NCBI RefSeq assembly: GCF_018129405.1
Contig: NZ_JAFCLP010000012.1
Coordinates: 1 to 64,000 of the forward strand
DNA: 64,000 nt
DNA from: Bradyrhizobium iriomotense
GTDB taxonomy: Bacteria; Pseudomonadota; Alphaproteobacteria; Rhizobiales; Xanthobacteraceae
Direction of reading: 5' to 3'
Part shown: piece by piece, positions 7,624 through 19,574 of the stretch
How positions within the stretch are numbered: the first letter of the stretch is position 1
Layout: each line of letters opens with the position of its first letter
Program-made: the position numbers and the translations under genes
Notes under the pieces: model-generated
What the model saw: only the letters and a program-made list of their open reading frames with translations
The model's database searches: none
Told to the model about the DNA's origin: nothing

Positions 7624-8751
7624 TCAGTTCGCCCGATTCCCGAAGAAGTCCTTGACCTTGGCGAAGAAACCCTCGGATTCCGGCTGGGTGTTACCGGAGG
7701 AGAGCTTTTCGAACTCGGCCAGCAATTCCTGCTGCTTCTTGGTGAGGTTCTGCGGGGTCTCGACCACGACCTGGACATACATGTCGCCGGTCTGGCGCGA
7801 GCGCAGCACCGGCATGCCTTTTGATGCAATGCGGAATCGACGGTTGGACTGGGTCCCGGCCGGCACCTTCACCTTGGCCTTGGCCTTGTCGATGGTCGGC
7901 ACCTCGAATTCGCCGCCGAGGGCAGCCGTCACCATCGAGATCGGCACCCGGCAATGCAGGTCGGCGCCGTCGCGCTGGAAGAACTGGTGCTGGGCCAGCG
8001 ACAGGAAGATGTAGAGGTCGCCGGGCGGACCACCGCGCACACCGGCCTCGCCTTCGCCGGCGAGCCTGATCCGCGTGCCGTCCTCGACGCCCTGGGGAAT
8101 GTTGACCGACAGCGTCCGCTCGCGGGTGACGCGGCCCTGGCCGGAGCAGGACGGACAGGCGTCCTCGATCATCTGGCCGCGGCCCTGGCAGCCCGGGCAG
8201 GTGCGTTCGAGCGTGAAGAAGCCCTGCGATTGCCGCACGCGGCCGGCGCCGCCGCAGCTCGAGCAGGTCTTCGGCTTGGTGCCGGCCTTGGCGCCGATGC
8301 CTGAGCAGGCCTCGCAGGTGACCGAGACCGGGATCTCGATCTGCGCGGTCTTGCCGCCAAAGGCTTCCTCGAGCGTGATCTCCATGTTGTAGCGCAGGTC
8401 GGCACCGCGCTCGCGGCCGCCGCGGCCGCGCTGCCCAGCCATGCCGAACAGGTCCTCGAAAATGTCGGAGAAAGAGGAGGCGAAGCCGGCGCCGAAACCG
8501 GCGCCGCCGCCGGGACCGCCCTGCTCGAAGGCGGCATGGCCGAAGCGGTCATAGGCCGCGCGCTTGTCCTTGTCCTTCAGGACCTCGTAGGCCTCGTTGA
8601 TCTCCTTGAACTTGACCTCGCTGGTGTCGTCCCCGGGATTGCGGTCGGGATGGAACTTCATCGCCAGCTTGCGGAAGGACGATTTCAGGACGGAATCGTC
8701 AGCGGTGCGTTCGACTTCGAGGGTTTCGTAATAGCAGCGCTTGGTGGACAT
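7624..8751 (-). CDS. dnaJ: Chaperone DnaJ (Hsp40)
   Basis: Co-chaperone that stimulates DnaK ATPase and delivers substrates. The 375-residue protein has the complete type I layout: J domain with HPD at residues 34-36, a Gly/Phe-rich linker at about 75-115, four zinc-finger CxxCxGxG repeats ([32 protein letters not shown]), and a C-terminal substrate domain. It lies 272 bases downstream of dnaK on the same strand, with a hairpin (GGCCTCC/GGAGGCC, about 8950-8974) in the gap that may attenuate or stabilise the message. Confidence 0.98.
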   Translation of the reverse strand: MSTKRCYYETLEVERTADDSVLKSSFRKLAMKFHPDRNPGDDTSEVKFKEINEAYEVLKDKDKRAAYDRFGHAAFEQGGPGGGAGFGAGFASSFSDIFEDLFGMAGQRGRGGRERGADLRYNMEITLEEAFGGKTAQIEIPVSVTCEACSGIGAKAGTKPKTCSSCGGAGRVRQSQGFFTLERTCPGCQGRGQMIEDACPSCSGQGRVTRERTLSVNIPQGVEDGTRIRLAGEGEAGVRGGPPGDLYIFLSLAQHQFFQRDGADLHCRVPISMVTAALGGEFEVPTIDKAKAKVKVPAGTQSNRRFRIASKGMPVLRSRQTGDMYVQVVVETPQNLTKKQQELLAEFEKLSSGNTQPESEGFFAKVKDFFGNRAN

Positions 8752-8949
8752 GGCGGGCTCGGTCTATCCAATCGCGAGTCAAGTCGGAGCGAAACGATGT
8801 CGCCACGCGACCATATAGGCAGCCTTCCGCCTTGCGGCAGAGGGCGGCACGGCGGCGTTGAGAATAACGGCTGGGAATTGATTGATCGTAACGGAGCCGA
8901 CTTTGGAAGAGTCCTGAGAAAAGTCTTGGCCCGTCCGTCCCGACACGAC

Positions 8950-8974
8950 GGCCTCCCCCGTGAGGGAGGAGGCC
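8950..8974. other. Hairpin in the dnaK-dnaJ gap
   Basis: GGCCTCC and GGAGGCC form an inverted repeat around a short loop. There is no T tract in the direction of transcription, so it looks like an RNA processing or stability element rather than a strong intrinsic terminator. Confidence 0.45.
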
Positions 8975-9023
8975 GGTAGCGTGTGTGGGGTCCAAGCCGT
9001 CCGCATCATCACCCTCTTGGGGT

Positions 9024-10925
<1,902 letters not shown>

Positions 10926-11031
10926 GGTCCTGATATCCTTCTTTATTGCGGCAGGTTGGCTGGGCCCAGAAGGCACCCGAACCGAAACCCCCTAAGATCA
11001 AACATCCGCGATATTGCGATGATTGAGGCTC

Positions 11032-11059
11032 ATATAGGAGGGGGGGAGGGGCCCGCAAG
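11032..11059 (-). promoter_or_regulatory. Sigma-32 (RpoH) heat-shock promoter of dnaK
   Basis: On the minus strand CTTG (11059-11056) is followed by 17 bases and then CCTATAT (11038-11032). This matches the alphaproteobacterial RpoH pattern CTTG-N17-CYTATNT. Transcription would start near 11025, about 100 bases before the dnaK ATG. In B. japonicum dnaKJ is known to be sigma-32 dependent. Confidence 0.8.
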
Positions 11060-11319
11060 GACCGAAGCAACGTTTCGGCCGTGAAAACATTGGGTTTTAA
11101 GAGCTCATATCCGGGCTCAACCGCCCTTGCGGGTGAGGAAATATTAACAGGTCGGGAGATCCGCCACCCCCGCCGCCGTGATCGGCCACACCCTGTTACG
11201 GCGGGGCCAAACCCGCTAAAAGGCGGGCCGGCCGACCGCCGCGCAAGGCGGCTTCGCGCGACAATGCGGCCCGGTGGGCGACCATCGAACGGCCTCAATG
11301 TGAACCAATCAGAGTGCCC

Positions 11320-12261
11320 ATGAAGCTGATCCGCCCCCTCGCCGCGCTCGCCCTCCTCATTGCCGCCGCGCTCCCGGCCCTGGCTGCCGACGCTGTTTTC
11401 CCGCCCGGCCTGCGGCTCGGCATGGTGCCGCTGGTCGGCCTCAGCACGGCCAAGACCTTTCCGGGCTTCGAGAGCGAGGACGGCGGCGTCAAGGTGCTGA
11501 TCACCGAGCTGCCGCCGGCGGCCTATGGCGAGGTCGTGAGCGCCTTCAATTCCAATCCGGCCGGAGCGGGCGGCGTCAAGCAGGACAAGATCGAGACCCC
11601 CGCGGGTCTTGCCTATTTCACCACCGAGAGCGGCAAGGCCGGCGATACCCCGGTGAAGCGCTATTCGATGATCGTGCCGGGCGCAGGCTTCTCCGGCTAC
11701 GTCGCGGTGCAGATCCCGGAGAACGCGACCAAGATCTACACCGACGAGGCGGTGCGCCAGATGTTCGCGAGCGCCACCACCCGCAAGCAGGTCTCGGCCG
11801 AAGAGCAGATCGCACTGATGCCGTTCAAGATCACCGATCTCGCCGACTTCAAGGACATCCGCACGCTGGCGCCGGGATCCAGCATCATCCTGGCCGACGG
11901 CAACGAGAGCGCAGGCTATGAGTCGAAGCCGTTCATGATCCTCGGCCTGATCGGCGCCACCCCGCAGCAGGCCGACGATCGCGCCCGCTTCGCCCAGGAA
12001 GCCGCGCTCCAGATCCCCGGCGTGCGCGAATCCCGCGTCACCATGTCGGAGCCGATCCGCATCAACGGCCAGCAGGGTTTTGAGACCCGGATCGACGGCG
12101 TCAGCGGCAAGGACAAGACGCCGGTGACCGTGGTGCAGTGGATCCGCTTCTCCAGCGGCGGCGCCTCACTGCGCATCATCGCCAGCGCCCCGCGCGACCA
12201 GTGGCAAGCCGCCTTCACCCGCTTCCGCGCCGTGCGCGACGGGATTCAGCCGAAGGGGTAG
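11320..12261 (+). CDS. Exported protein of unknown function
   Basis: A 313-residue protein with a clear signal peptide (MKLIRPLAALALLIAAALP, predicted cleavage after ALA at about residue 23), so it is probably periplasmic. The mature part contains no motif I recognise. It is soluble, rich in alternating strands, and ends in a segment (WIRFSSGGASLRIIASAP) like the last strand of small lipid- or ligand-binding alpha/beta domains. ATG 11320 is preferred over the GTG at 11314. It is divergent from dnaK and appears monocistronic. Function unknown. Confidence 0.75.
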   Translation: MKLIRPLAALALLIAAALPALAADAVFPPGLRLGMVPLVGLSTAKTFPGFESEDGGVKVLITELPPAAYGEVVSAFNSNPAGAGGVKQDKIETPAGLAYFTTESGKAGDTPVKRYSMIVPGAGFSGYVAVQIPENATKIYTDEAVRQMFASATTRKQVSAEEQIALMPFKITDLADFKDIRTLAPGSSIILADGNESAGYESKPFMILGLIGATPQQADDRARFAQEAALQIPGVRESRVTMSEPIRINGQQGFETRIDGVSGKDKTPVTVVQWIRFSSGGASLRIIASAPRDQWQAAFTRFRAVRDGIQPKG

Positions 12262-12276
12262 CGCTGCATACTCGGT

Positions 12277-12397
12277 GTCGTCCCGGCGAAGGCCGGGACC
12301 CATAACCACAGGGAGTGGTTGCAGGACGAGCTGATAACTCCGAGTCTTCGCAAAACGATTGCTGCGGCGTATGGGTCCCGGCCTTCGCCGGGACGAC
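12277..12397. repeat. Inverted-repeat element family A, copy 1
   Basis: GTCGTCCCGGCGAAGGCCGG at the left is mirrored by CCGGCCTTCGCCGGGACGAC at the right, each adjoined by GACCCAT/ATGGGTC. The roughly 75-base interior (GAGTCTTCGCAAAACG, CAGGGAG) is shared in part with the other copies, so this is a defined element and not only a hairpin. Confidence 0.9.
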
Positions 12398-12509
12398 AGG
12401 GGCTGACAGCCCAACCCCTCACCAATACCGGCTGCATTTTCGGGCTTCTGTTCGTATACGAACGGAACTAGGCTTCCCCAGTTGGATCATCCTGGAGGGG
12501 AGACGAACG

Positions 12510-13232
12510 ATGCTGGATCGGCGACAGGTCTTGGCAATGCTTGGAACGACGGCGCTGGCGACGCTGGCGCCAACCACGCTGTTTGCGGCGGCATCGATCA
12601 AGCCGGACGATGCATCCGCGCTGCTCGTGATCGACGTGCAGAACTGCTTCCTGCCGGGCGGCAGTCTCGCCGTGAAGGAAGGCGAGCAGGTGGTGCCGGT
12701 CATCAACAGAATCGCGAAAGCGTTTTCGAACGTGGTGATGACGCAGGACTGGCACACGCCCGGCCACGTTTCGTTTGCGTCGGTCCACTCCGGCAAGAAG
12801 CCGTTCGAGACCATCGACCTTCCTTACGGCAAGCAGGTGCTGTGGCCGGACCATTGCGTGCAGGGCACCGACGGCGCCGCGCTGTCGAAGGACCTGTCGA
12901 TCCCGCACGCCGAGCTCATCATCCGCAAGGGTTTTCACAAGGACGTCGACAGTTACTCGGCGTTCCTCGAAGCCGACGGCAAGACCTCGACGGGTCTCGC
13001 CGGCTACCTGAAGGGCCGCAAGATCAAGCGCGTCTTTGTCGCTGGCCTTGCGACAGACTTCTGCGTCGCCTGGACCGCGCTGGACGCACGCAAGGCGGGC
13101 TTCGAGGTCTATGTGGTGGAAGACGCCTGCCGCGGCATCGACACCCAGGGCTCGCTGGCAAAAGCCTGGGCCGACATGGCCAAGGCCGGCGTGAAGCGAA
13201 TTCAGTCCGCGGATATCGCGGTGAGCGCGTAA
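12510..13232 (+). CDS. pncA: Nicotinamidase/pyrazinamidase with an export signal
   Basis: Hydrolyses nicotinamide to nicotinate for NAD salvage. The 240-residue protein has the catalytic triad Asp42 (IDVQN), Lys140 (IIRKG) and Cys185 (ATDFCVAW), and metal ligands Asp80/His82 (QDWH) and His115 (WPDHCVQ). Unusually, a leader of about 28 residues precedes the catalytic domain: MLDRRQVLAMLGTTALATLA, ending before AAA. It has the RR-x-VL twin-arginine look of a Tat substrate, so the enzyme is probably periplasmic. The start has a good ribosome site (GGAGGGG), so the leader is likely real. Flanked by repeats; probably monocistronic. Confidence 0.9.
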   Translation: MLDRRQVLAMLGTTALATLAPTTLFAAASIKPDDASALLVIDVQNCFLPGGSLAVKEGEQVVPVINRIAKAFSNVVMTQDWHTPGHVSFASVHSGKKPFETIDLPYGKQVLWPDHCVQGTDGAALSKDLSIPHAELIIRKGFHKDVDSYSAFLEADGKTSTGLAGYLKGRKIKRVFVAGLATDFCVAWTALDARKAGFEVYVVEDACRGIDTQGSLAKAWADMAKAGVKRIQSADIAVSA

Positions 13233-13242
13233 AGCTAGATGG

Positions 13243-13346
13243 CCGTCATTCCGGGGCGGCTCGAAGAGCCGAACCCGGAATCTCGAGATTCTCAGGTGCG
13301 CAATCGCGCACCGTAGTTCGATGCTTCGCATCGCCCCGGAATGACG
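13243..13346. repeat. Palindromic repeat family B, copy 3
   Basis: CCGTCATTCCGGGGCGGC at the left and GCCCCGGAATGACG at the right, with the CAGGTGCGCAATCGCGCACC palindrome inside. It lies in the convergent gap between pncA and grpE. Confidence 0.85.
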
Positions 13347-13353
13347 CAAAAAA

Positions 13354-13971
13354 TCAGTTCGTCGCGCCGCTCTGCTCGTTGTTGTTCGCCGCGGGGGCGG
13401 TCTTCGCGCCGCCCTTGGCGACACCGACAAGCGCCGGGCGCAGCACGCGGTCGCCGATGGTGTAGCCGGCCTGCATGATCTGCACCACGGTGCCCGACGG
13501 CACCGACGCATCGGGCACCTCGTACATCGCCTGATGGAAGTTCGGGTCGAACTTCTGGCCCTGCGGATCGAGCTTCTTCACGCCGTGCTTTTCCAGCGCG
13601 TTGAGCAGCGAACGCTCGGTGAGCTCGACGCCTTCGATCAGCGAGATCAGGCCGGGATCGGCCGTGGCACGCGCCTCGGCCGGAACGGCATCGAGCGCGC
13701 GCTGGAGATTGTCCGCGATGTCGAGCACGTCGCGGGCAAAGCCGGTGATGCCATAGAGGCGGGCGTCAGCGACCTCCTTGGTGGTGCGCTTGCGTAAGTT
13801 CTCCATCTCGGCCAGCGTCCGCAGCATGCGATCGCGCGCCTCGGCGGCTTCCTTCTGCAGCAACTCGACCGAGCCCGGCTCGGGATCGTCGGGCATGATG
13901 TAGGGTTTTGACACCACGGGCTCGCCGGTCGCTGCAGTCGTGTCTTCGGGTTGCCGGTCTTGCTCGGTCAT
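13354..13971 (-). CDS. grpE: Nucleotide exchange factor GrpE
   Basis: Releases ADP from DnaK. The 205-residue protein has an acidic disordered N-terminus, a long coiled-coil helix (about residues 35-95, [26 protein letters not shown]) and the beta-wing domain with the GrpE signature ([15 protein letters not shown] and [25 protein letters not shown]). It follows hrcA by 96 bases on the same strand, the classical hrcA-grpE pair, and lies 2.4 kb from dnaK, its partner. The C-terminus continues 20 residues past the conserved end. Confidence 0.97.
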   Translation of the reverse strand: MTEQDRQPEDTTAATGEPVVSKPYIMPDDPEPGSVELLQKEAAEARDRMLRTLAEMENLRKRTTKEVADARLYGITGFARDVLDIADNLQRALDAVPAEARATADPGLISLIEGVELTERSLLNALEKHGVKKLDPQGQKFDPNFHQAMYEVPDASVPSGTVVQIMQAGYTIGDRVLRPALVGVAKGGAKTAPAANNNEQSGATN

Positions 13972-14067
13972 CGGCTCTAATCTCGAACTCGTTTCCAGGG
14001 ATTGTTGGCCCGGATATCGTGCCTAAGCTCACGAAAATCAAGCGCCCGTGATCGGCGCAAATGCCGG

Positions 14068-15156
14068 TCAGCCCCCCAGCAGGCGGCTGACGATGCGGGC
14101 GGCATAGTCCACGGTCGGGATCACGCGGGCATAATTCAGCCGTGTCGGCCCGATCACACCGAGAACGCCGACGATGTGGCCGGCGGCATCCCGATACGGC
14201 GAGATGATGGTGGAGGAGCCCGACAGCGAGAACAGCTTGTTCTCGGAGCCGATGAAGATCCGCACGCCCTCGGCGGTCTCGGCGCGGCCGAGCAGGTCGA
14301 TGACGCCGCGCTTGGTTTCGAGGTCGTCGAACAACAGGCGCACCCGCTCCAGATCCTCCAGCGCGTGCAGATCTTCCAGCAGATTGGCGTGGCCGCGGAC
14401 GATGAGCTGGCGGTCCTCGTTCTCGCCGCCCGACCAGCTGGCGATGCCGGCCGAGATCACCTTCTGCGTCAGCTGATCGAGCTCGGCGCGGGCCTCCCCA
14501 AGCGCGGTTTCGAGCTCGAGCCGCGCCTCGGCCAGGGTCCGGCCGCGGATCCGGGCATTGAGGAAATTGCCGGCCTCGGTGATCGCCGAGGATGGAACTC
14601 CGGGGGGCAGCGTCAGCACGCGGTTTTCAACCTGGCCGTCCTCGCCGACCAGGATCACCAGCGCTTTTTCCGGTTCCAGGCGGACGAATTCGATGTGCTT
14701 GAGCCGTGTATTGGATTTCGGCGTCAAAACCACCGCCGCGGCACGGGTGAGGCCCGACAGCCGCGTCAGCGCCTGGTCCAGCGCCGCCTCGACCGACTGG
14801 GCCTGGCCGACCGTGGCAAGCTGGCTCTGAATCGACTGCCGTTCCGCCTCATTGAGGTCGCCGACCTGCATCAGGGCGTCGACGAAGAAGCGCAGGCCGA
14901 GTTCCGTTGGCAGCCGGCCTGCGGAGGTATGCGGGGCATAGATCAGGCCGAGCTGTTCCAGATCGGCCATGACGTTGCGGACCGAGGCCGGCGACAGGGG
15001 CATGGCGATCAGGCGGGAAATGTTGCGCGAGCCGACCGGCTCGCCGGTCGCGAGATAGCTTTCGACAATTTGACGAAAGATGTCGCGGGAACGCTCGTTG
15101 AGCTGGGCGAGGCCTGCGCGCGGCGCGATCAGATGGATCGGATCGTGATGGGCCAC
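14068..15156 (-). CDS. hrcA: Heat-inducible transcription repressor HrcA
   Basis: Winged-helix repressor that binds CIRCE elements and needs GroEL for activity. The 362-residue protein has the N-terminal DNA-binding domain ([20 protein letters not shown]) and the GAF-like dimerisation domain, ending [15 protein letters not shown] found no CIRCE inverted repeat upstream of hrcA, grpE or dnaK in this window, so its targets (usually groESL) must be elsewhere. It is divergent from rph, 181 bases away. Confidence 0.96.
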   Translation of the reverse strand: MAHHDPIHLIAPRAGLAQLNERSRDIFRQIVESYLATGEPVGSRNISRLIAMPLSPASVRNVMADLEQLGLIYAPHTSAGRLPTELGLRFFVDALMQVGDLNEAERQSIQSQLATVGQAQSVEAALDQALTRLSGLTRAAAVVLTPKSNTRLKHIEFVRLEPEKALVILVGEDGQVENRVLTLPPGVPSSAITEAGNFLNARIRGRTLAEARLELETALGEARAELDQLTQKVISAGIASWSGGENEDRQLIVRGHANLLEDLHALEDLERVRLLFDDLETKRGVIDLLGRAETAEGVRIFIGSENKLFSLSGSSTIISPYRDAAGHIVGVLGVIGPTRLNYARVIPTVDYAARIVSRLLGG

Positions 15157-15337
15157 AGACGGTAACTCCTCTCAGATACTGATAATTTGTCCATCCGAGG
15201 CGGTTCTGACAAGCGTGGCGTTTGCGGGGTGGAAAACCGGGGGTGAATAAGCGCCGATCTTCCCCCTTGCCGCCCACCCTGACCCCACCTACAAGCACCG
15301 CGAGCAGCCTTTTCCCGTGAGTTTTGGAGGATTTCCC

Positions 15338-16051
15338 ATGCGGCCAAGCCGCCGTGCGCCCGACGAATTGCGCCCCGTGACGCTGGAGCGCGGCGTGGTC
15401 AAATATGCGGAAGGCTCGTGCCTGGTGAAATTCGGCGACACCCATGTGCTGGTCACCGCCACGCTGGAAGACCGCTTGCCGCCGTGGCTGAAGGGCCAGG
15501 GCCGCGGCTGGGTCACCGCCGAATACGGCATGCTGCCGCGCGCGACCTCCGAACGCACCCGCCGCGAGGCCTCGGCCGGCAAGCAGAGCGGCCGCACCGT
15601 CGAGATCCAGCGCCTGATCGGCCGCTCGCTTCGCACCATCGTCGACCTCGAAGCGCTCGGCGAGCGCCAGATCACGGTCGATTGCGACGTGCTCCAGGCC
15701 GACGGCGGCACCCGCACGGCTTCGATCACCGGCGCCTGGGTCGCGCTCGCCGATTGCATCAACTGGATGAAGGCGCGCAACATGATCAAGGCCAACGTGC
15801 TGCGCGACAACGTCGCCGCGATCTCCTGCGGCATCTACAACGGCACGCCGGTGCTCGACCTCGACTATGCCGAGGATTCGGAAGCCCAGACCGACGCCAA
15901 TTTCGTCATGACCGGCGATGGCCGCATCATCGAGGTGCAGGGCACCGCGGAACGCGAACCGTTCACGGAAGCCGAGTTCCTGGCGCTGATGGCGCTGGCG
16001 CGCAAGGGCGTCGCGCGTCTCGTGGACTTGCAGAAACTGGCTGTCGCGTAG
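15338..16051 (+). CDS. rph: Ribonuclease PH
   Basis: Phosphorolytic 3'-to-5' exoribonuclease that trims tRNA 3' ends. The 237-residue protein matches the family length and has the N-terminal [14 protein letters not shown] block and conserved RPH motifs ([49 protein letters not shown]). ATG 15338 is preferred over GTG 15317 because GGAGG lies 7 bases upstream. It is the first gene of rph-rdgB-hemW, with 11 bases to rdgB. Confidence 0.97.
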   Translation: MRPSRRAPDELRPVTLERGVVKYAEGSCLVKFGDTHVLVTATLEDRLPPWLKGQGRGWVTAEYGMLPRATSERTRREASAGKQSGRTVEIQRLIGRSLRTIVDLEALGERQITVDCDVLQADGGTRTASITGAWVALADCINWMKARNMIKANVLRDNVAAISCGIYNGTPVLDLDYAEDSEAQTDANFVMTGDGRIIEVQGTAEREPFTEAEFLALMALARKGVARLVDLQKLAVA

Positions 16052-16062
16052 TCAATAGGCCC

Positions 16063-16698
16063 ATGCACCGCCGAATCACCGGAAAGCTCGTCATCGCCAC
16101 CCACAATCCCGGCAAGCTCGCCGAGATGAAGGAGCTGCTTGCGCCGTACGGAATCGAGGCGGTGTCGGCCGGTGAGCTCGGCCTGGACGAGCCGCACGAG
16201 ACCGGCAACGATTTCCGCAGCAACGCCGCTATCAAGGCGATCGCGGCGGCAAAGGCGACGAAGCTTCCGTCCTTCGCCGACGATTCCGGCATCGTCGTCG
16301 ACGCGCTCGACGGCGCACCAGGCATCTACAGCGCGCGCTGGGCCGGTCCGGCCAAGGATTTCAACGCAGCGATGGCTCAGATCGAGCGGCTGTTGCTGGA
16401 GCGCGGCTCGACCACTCCCGACCGCCGAAGAGCGCATTTCGTCTCTGCGCTCTGCGTTGCCTGGCCCGACGATCATCTCGAAGAGGTCGAGGCCCGCGTC
16501 GACGGCACGCTGGTCTGGCCACCGCGCGGCACCGCCGGCTTCGGCTATGATCCGATGTTCCAGCCCGATGGCCACAGCCGCACCTTCGGCGAGATGGAAA
16601 GCATCGAGAAGCACGGCCTGCCACCGCTCGGCCTCGGCCTGTCGCATCGCGCCCGCGCCTTCGTGAAACTGGCGGAGATCTGCCTTGAGCCGCGGTAA
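16063..16698 (+). CDS. rdgB: XTP/dITP diphosphatase (RdgB/HAM1)
   Basis: House-cleaning enzyme that hydrolyses ITP, dITP and XTP to keep deaminated purines out of nucleic acids. The 211-residue protein shows the family motifs in order: [53 protein letters not shown] and the C-terminal LSHRARA. The frame is open far upstream into rph, but the homology begins at ATG 16063, 11 bases after the rph stop. It overlaps the start of hemW by 14 bases, so the three genes are translationally linked. Confidence 0.96.
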   Translation: MHRRITGKLVIATHNPGKLAEMKELLAPYGIEAVSAGELGLDEPHETGNDFRSNAAIKAIAAAKATKLPSFADDSGIVVDALDGAPGIYSARWAGPAKDFNAAMAQIERLLLERGSTTPDRRRAHFVSALCVAWPDDHLEEVEARVDGTLVWPPRGTAGFGYDPMFQPDGHSRTFGEMESIEKHGLPPLGLGLSHRARAFVKLAEICLEPR

Positions 16699-17839
16699 GG
16701 AAGCCTTCGGCGTCTACGTGCACTGGCCATTCTGCCTGTCGAAATGTCCCTATTGCGACTTCAACAGCCATGTCCGCCACGCCGCGATCGACGAGGCGCG
16801 GTTTGCTTCGGCCTTCGCGCGCGAGATTGCGACGACCGCCGAGCGCGCGCCCGGACGCGAAGTGACCTCGATCTTCCTCGGCGGCGGCACGCCGTCATTG
16901 ATGCAGCCGTCAACCGTCGGCGCCGTGCTCGATGCGATCGGCAAGCACTGGACTGTCGCACGCGATGTCGAGGTCACGCTCGAAGCAAACCCGACCAGCG
17001 TCGAGGCCACGCGCTTCGCCGGCTATCGCTCAGCCGGCGTCAACCGCGTCTCGCTCGGCGTGCAGGCGCTCGACGATGCTTCGCTGAAGGCGCTGGGACG
17101 GATGCACAGCGCACGTGAGGCGCTCGATGCCGTCGCCATCGCACGCCGCTCGTTCGACCGCTATTCGTTCGACCTGATCTACGCCCGCCCCGATCAGACG
17201 CCGGCGATGTGGGCCGATGAGCTGCGGCACGCCATCGACGAGGCGGCCGAGCATCTGTCGCTCTATCAATTGACGATCGAGGAAGGCACGCCGTTCTTCG
17301 GCCTGCACCAGGCCGGCAAATTGAAGACGCCGGACGAGGCGGTCGCGCGCGCGCTCTACGACGTCACGCAGGAGACCTGCGACAAGCTGGGGCTACCCGC
17401 CTACGAGATTTCCAATCACGCGCGGCGCGGCGCCGAGTGCCGGCACAATCTGGTCTACTGGCGCGGCGAGGAATATGCCGGCATAGGCCCGGGCGCGCAT
17501 GGCCGCCTCGACATCGACGGCGTGCGCCATGCCACCGCCACCGAGAAGCGCCCGGAGGCCTGGCTGCTGCGGGTCGAGACCAACGGCCACGGCATCGTCA
17601 CCGACGATCTCCTCAACAGCGAGGAGCGCGCCGACGAATTCCTGCTGATGGGATTGCGCCTCGCCGAAGGCATCGATCCCGAGCGCTACACCGCCCTCTC
17701 CGGCCGCCCGCTCGACCCCGGCCGCATCGCGCTCTTGCGCGAGGAAGGCGCGATTACGGTGGATGCGACAGGACGTCTGCGCGTGACCAGCAGCGGATTT
17801 CCGGTGCTGGATGCGGTGGTCGCGGATCTGGCGGCCTGA
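16685..17839 (+). CDS. hemW: Radical SAM heme chaperone HemW
   Basis: A 384-residue radical SAM protein with the cluster motif CLSKCPYC (CxxxCxxC) near residues 17-24, followed by [11 protein letters not shown] and the C-terminal HemW domain. HemW family members bind heme and a [4Fe-4S] cluster and deliver heme to apoproteins; they are often mis-named oxygen-independent coproporphyrinogen oxidase. No ATG or GTG exists before the cluster motif, so the start is the TTG at 16685 inside the end of rdgB. Probably last gene of rph-rdgB-hemW. Confidence 0.92.
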   Translation: MSRGKEAFGVYVHWPFCLSKCPYCDFNSHVRHAAIDEARFASAFAREIATTAERAPGREVTSIFLGGGTPSLMQPSTVGAVLDAIGKHWTVARDVEVTLEANPTSVEATRFAGYRSAGVNRVSLGVQALDDASLKALGRMHSAREALDAVAIARRSFDRYSFDLIYARPDQTPAMWADELRHAIDEAAEHLSLYQLTIEEGTPFFGLHQAGKLKTPDEAVARALYDVTQETCDKLGLPAYEISNHARRGAECRHNLVYWRGEEYAGIGPGAHGRLDIDGVRHATATEKRPEAWLLRVETNGHGIVTDDLLNSEERADEFLLMGLRLAEGIDPERYTALSGRPLDPGRIALLREEGAITVDATGRLRVTSSGFPVLDAVVADLAA

Positions 17840-17853
17840 ACTCTCTCCCCATC

Positions 17854-17989
17854 GTCGTCCTGGCGAAAGCCAGGACCCATTACCCCAGGGAGGAGTTTGG
17901 CGAAGAGTCCCAATTGTTCTTTGCTGGAACTCGCACCGTAATCACTCGATAGATCACGCGGTATGGGTCCTGGCTTTCGCCAGGACGAC
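17854..17989. repeat. Inverted-repeat element family A, copy 2
   Basis: GTCGTCCTGGCGAAAGCCAG at the left and its complement CTGGCTTTCGCCAGGACGAC at the right. The inner block CCCCAGGGAGGAGTTTGGCG is the reverse complement of the inner block in the copy at 60422-60548, so the two lie in opposite orientation. It lies in the convergent gap after hemW. Confidence 0.92.
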
Positions 17990-18002
17990 GGCGGAGAAAC
18001 AG

Positions 18003-19235
18003 CTACGCCCCAAAACTCTTCGGCGACCCCGCGACCGCAACGCCCCCGCCTGTCGTCACCTTCATCACCGCAAGGCCGCGTTCATTGGTGCCGTCGGGGC
18101 GGAAGCGGAACAGGCCGTCGATGCCGGCGAATCCGGAAGGATTGGTGAGCACATCGGAGGAGAAGCGCTGGCCGCCTTGCGTACGCGCGAGCGCGGCGAC
18201 GAGCGCGACCGCGTCATAGGCGAGCGTTGCGGTGCGGATCGGCTCCGCGCCGTACTTCGTGCGATAGCGGCCGGAGAAGGCGCGGAAGCCGGCCGGATCC
18301 GGCGCGGCATAGAGGCCGCCCTGCAGCGCTGAGCTCGCATAGACGCGCGGATTGTCCCACAGGCCGGTGCCGAGCAGCTGGATGTTGCGCAAATTCGCGC
18401 CCGCCGCGGTCATCGCATCCGCCACTGAAACCACCGCGTCGCCGTCGTCGGCAATGAACAGCGCATCCGCGCTGCCGAGCTGCTGCGCCACTGTTCGCGC
18501 CGGGGTGGCGCGATCGGCGCCGTATTTCTCGAACGCGACGATGCGCCCGCCGCGCCGCGGCACCGCCGCCTTCACCGCGGCCTCGACGACATTGCCATAG
18601 GCATTATCGGGCACCAGCACGGCAAAGGAGCGCTTTCCGATGCTGGCGGAATATTCGACGATGCGGTTGACGTCGGATTCCGGCAGGAACGAGAGCAGAT
18701 AGACACCGCGGCCGGCGATGCTGGAGTCGGTCGAGAACGCCATCACCGGGATGTTGCGGGTGCGCGCGACCTGCGCCACCGCGGGCACCGACTGCGCGAA
18801 CAGCGGCCCCAGGATGATCTCGGCGCCCTCCTCGACAGCCTGCTGCGCGCCGGCCTGCGCGCCCTGCGGGCTGCCGTTGTCGTCCTTGATCAGCAGCTGG
18901 ATGTTCGGGTTCTGGAACTCGGCCAGCGCCATCTCGGCGGCGTTGCGCATGGACTGCGCGGCGAGGCCGGCGTTGCCGGCCGCCGAGAGCGGCAGGATCA
19001 CGGCGACCTTGACCCCGCCGCTGCCGGCGGTCGTCGCCTGTTGCGGCGGCCCGGCCGGCTGAGCCGGCGGCGACGAGCTGGAAAACGGATTGGAGAACTG
19101 GCTGAGACTCTGCTGCACGCCGGCGCAGGCCGACAGCAGGGGCGCGCCAAGCAACAGGCCGAGCGCGCTCCGCCGGGTCGCACCCGATGACAGGGGCCCC
19201 AGAGCGGGAGATTTTGGATGACGCGGGCCCAGCAT
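18003..19235 (-). CDS. LppC/LpoA-like lipoprotein with a periplasmic-binding-protein fold
   Basis: A 410-residue lipoprotein: a signal peptide ends in the lipobox LLSACAG (lipidated Cys at about residue 36). A Ser/Pro/Gln-rich linker follows, then a type I periplasmic-binding domain (VKVAVILPLSAAGNAGLAAQSMRNAAEMALAEF). This is the penicillin-binding protein activator/ABC-type branched-chain receptor-like family seen in many alphaproteobacteria; an activator of peptidoglycan synthases or a ligand receptor are both possible. Start 19235 (MLGPRH) places the lipobox at a normal distance; the longer frame adds 26 residues. No transport genes adjoin it, which favours the cell-wall role. Confidence 0.8.
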   Translation of the reverse strand: MLGPRHPKSPALGPLSSGATRRSALGLLLGAPLLSACAGVQQSLSQFSNPFSSSSPPAQPAGPPQQATTAGSGGVKVAVILPLSAAGNAGLAAQSMRNAAEMALAEFQNPNIQLLIKDDNGSPQGAQAGAQQAVEEGAEIILGPLFAQSVPAVAQVARTRNIPVMAFSTDSSIAGRGVYLLSFLPESDVNRIVEYSASIGKRSFAVLVPDNAYGNVVEAAVKAAVPRRGGRIVAFEKYGADRATPARTVAQQLGSADALFIADDGDAVVSVADAMTAAGANLRNIQLLGTGLWDNPRVYASSALQGGLYAAPDPAGFRAFSGRYRTKYGAEPIRTATLAYDAVALVAALARTQGGQRFSSDVLTNPSGFAGIDGLFRFRPDGTNERGLAVMKVTTGGGVAVAGSPKSFGA

Positions 19236-19574
19236 GACAGCTTCTCTTCCGGCCGGCTCTCGCCAGCCGGTCACAACATTCTTTGCCGCGACACAAGCCG
19301 CGGATTCAGGCATAGTGTCGACAAATAGTTAACCAAAACAAAAGGATAATGGCCGCTTAACGCGGCGGCCTTCCCGTCCTGGCCAGCTGTTCGCCGTTCG
19401 TCGCGTAGCATCAAGGCGGCGTTTCCGTCGCGAATATGGCACGAGGGCCCTCACGCCCTCGCGACGTGACCTTGGGTCGATCACATTCCCGTCCGTTCCT
19501 CGTCCCTCACCTCGGCACGATCTTTTCGAAGAGCAGTTCCCAGCCATGGGGATCGTGCCTAAGTTGGCTTCATT
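19236..19574. other. Divergent intergenic region between the lipoprotein gene and rsmI
   Basis: 339 bases without a credible gene. It should hold the divergent promoters of the lipoprotein and rsmI. An A-rich stretch (AAAACAAAAGGATAAT, about 19335-19350) and a short hairpin (CGCTTAACGCG, about 19354-19364) are visible. No repeat family copy and no RNA gene were recognised. Confidence 0.5.

Noticed and set aside
13972-15337. A CIRCE element at hrcA-grpE
   Set aside because: I looked for TTAGCACTC-N9-GAGTGCTAA upstream of grpE and hrcA and on to rph and found none.
15418-16062. Upstream extension of the rdgB frame
   Set aside because: It overlaps rph in another frame and has no similarity; the RdgB fold begins at 16063.
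16685-17839. Oxygen-independent coproporphyrinogen III oxidase (HemN)
   Set aside because: The length and C-terminal region fit HemW, the heme chaperone group, better than HemN.
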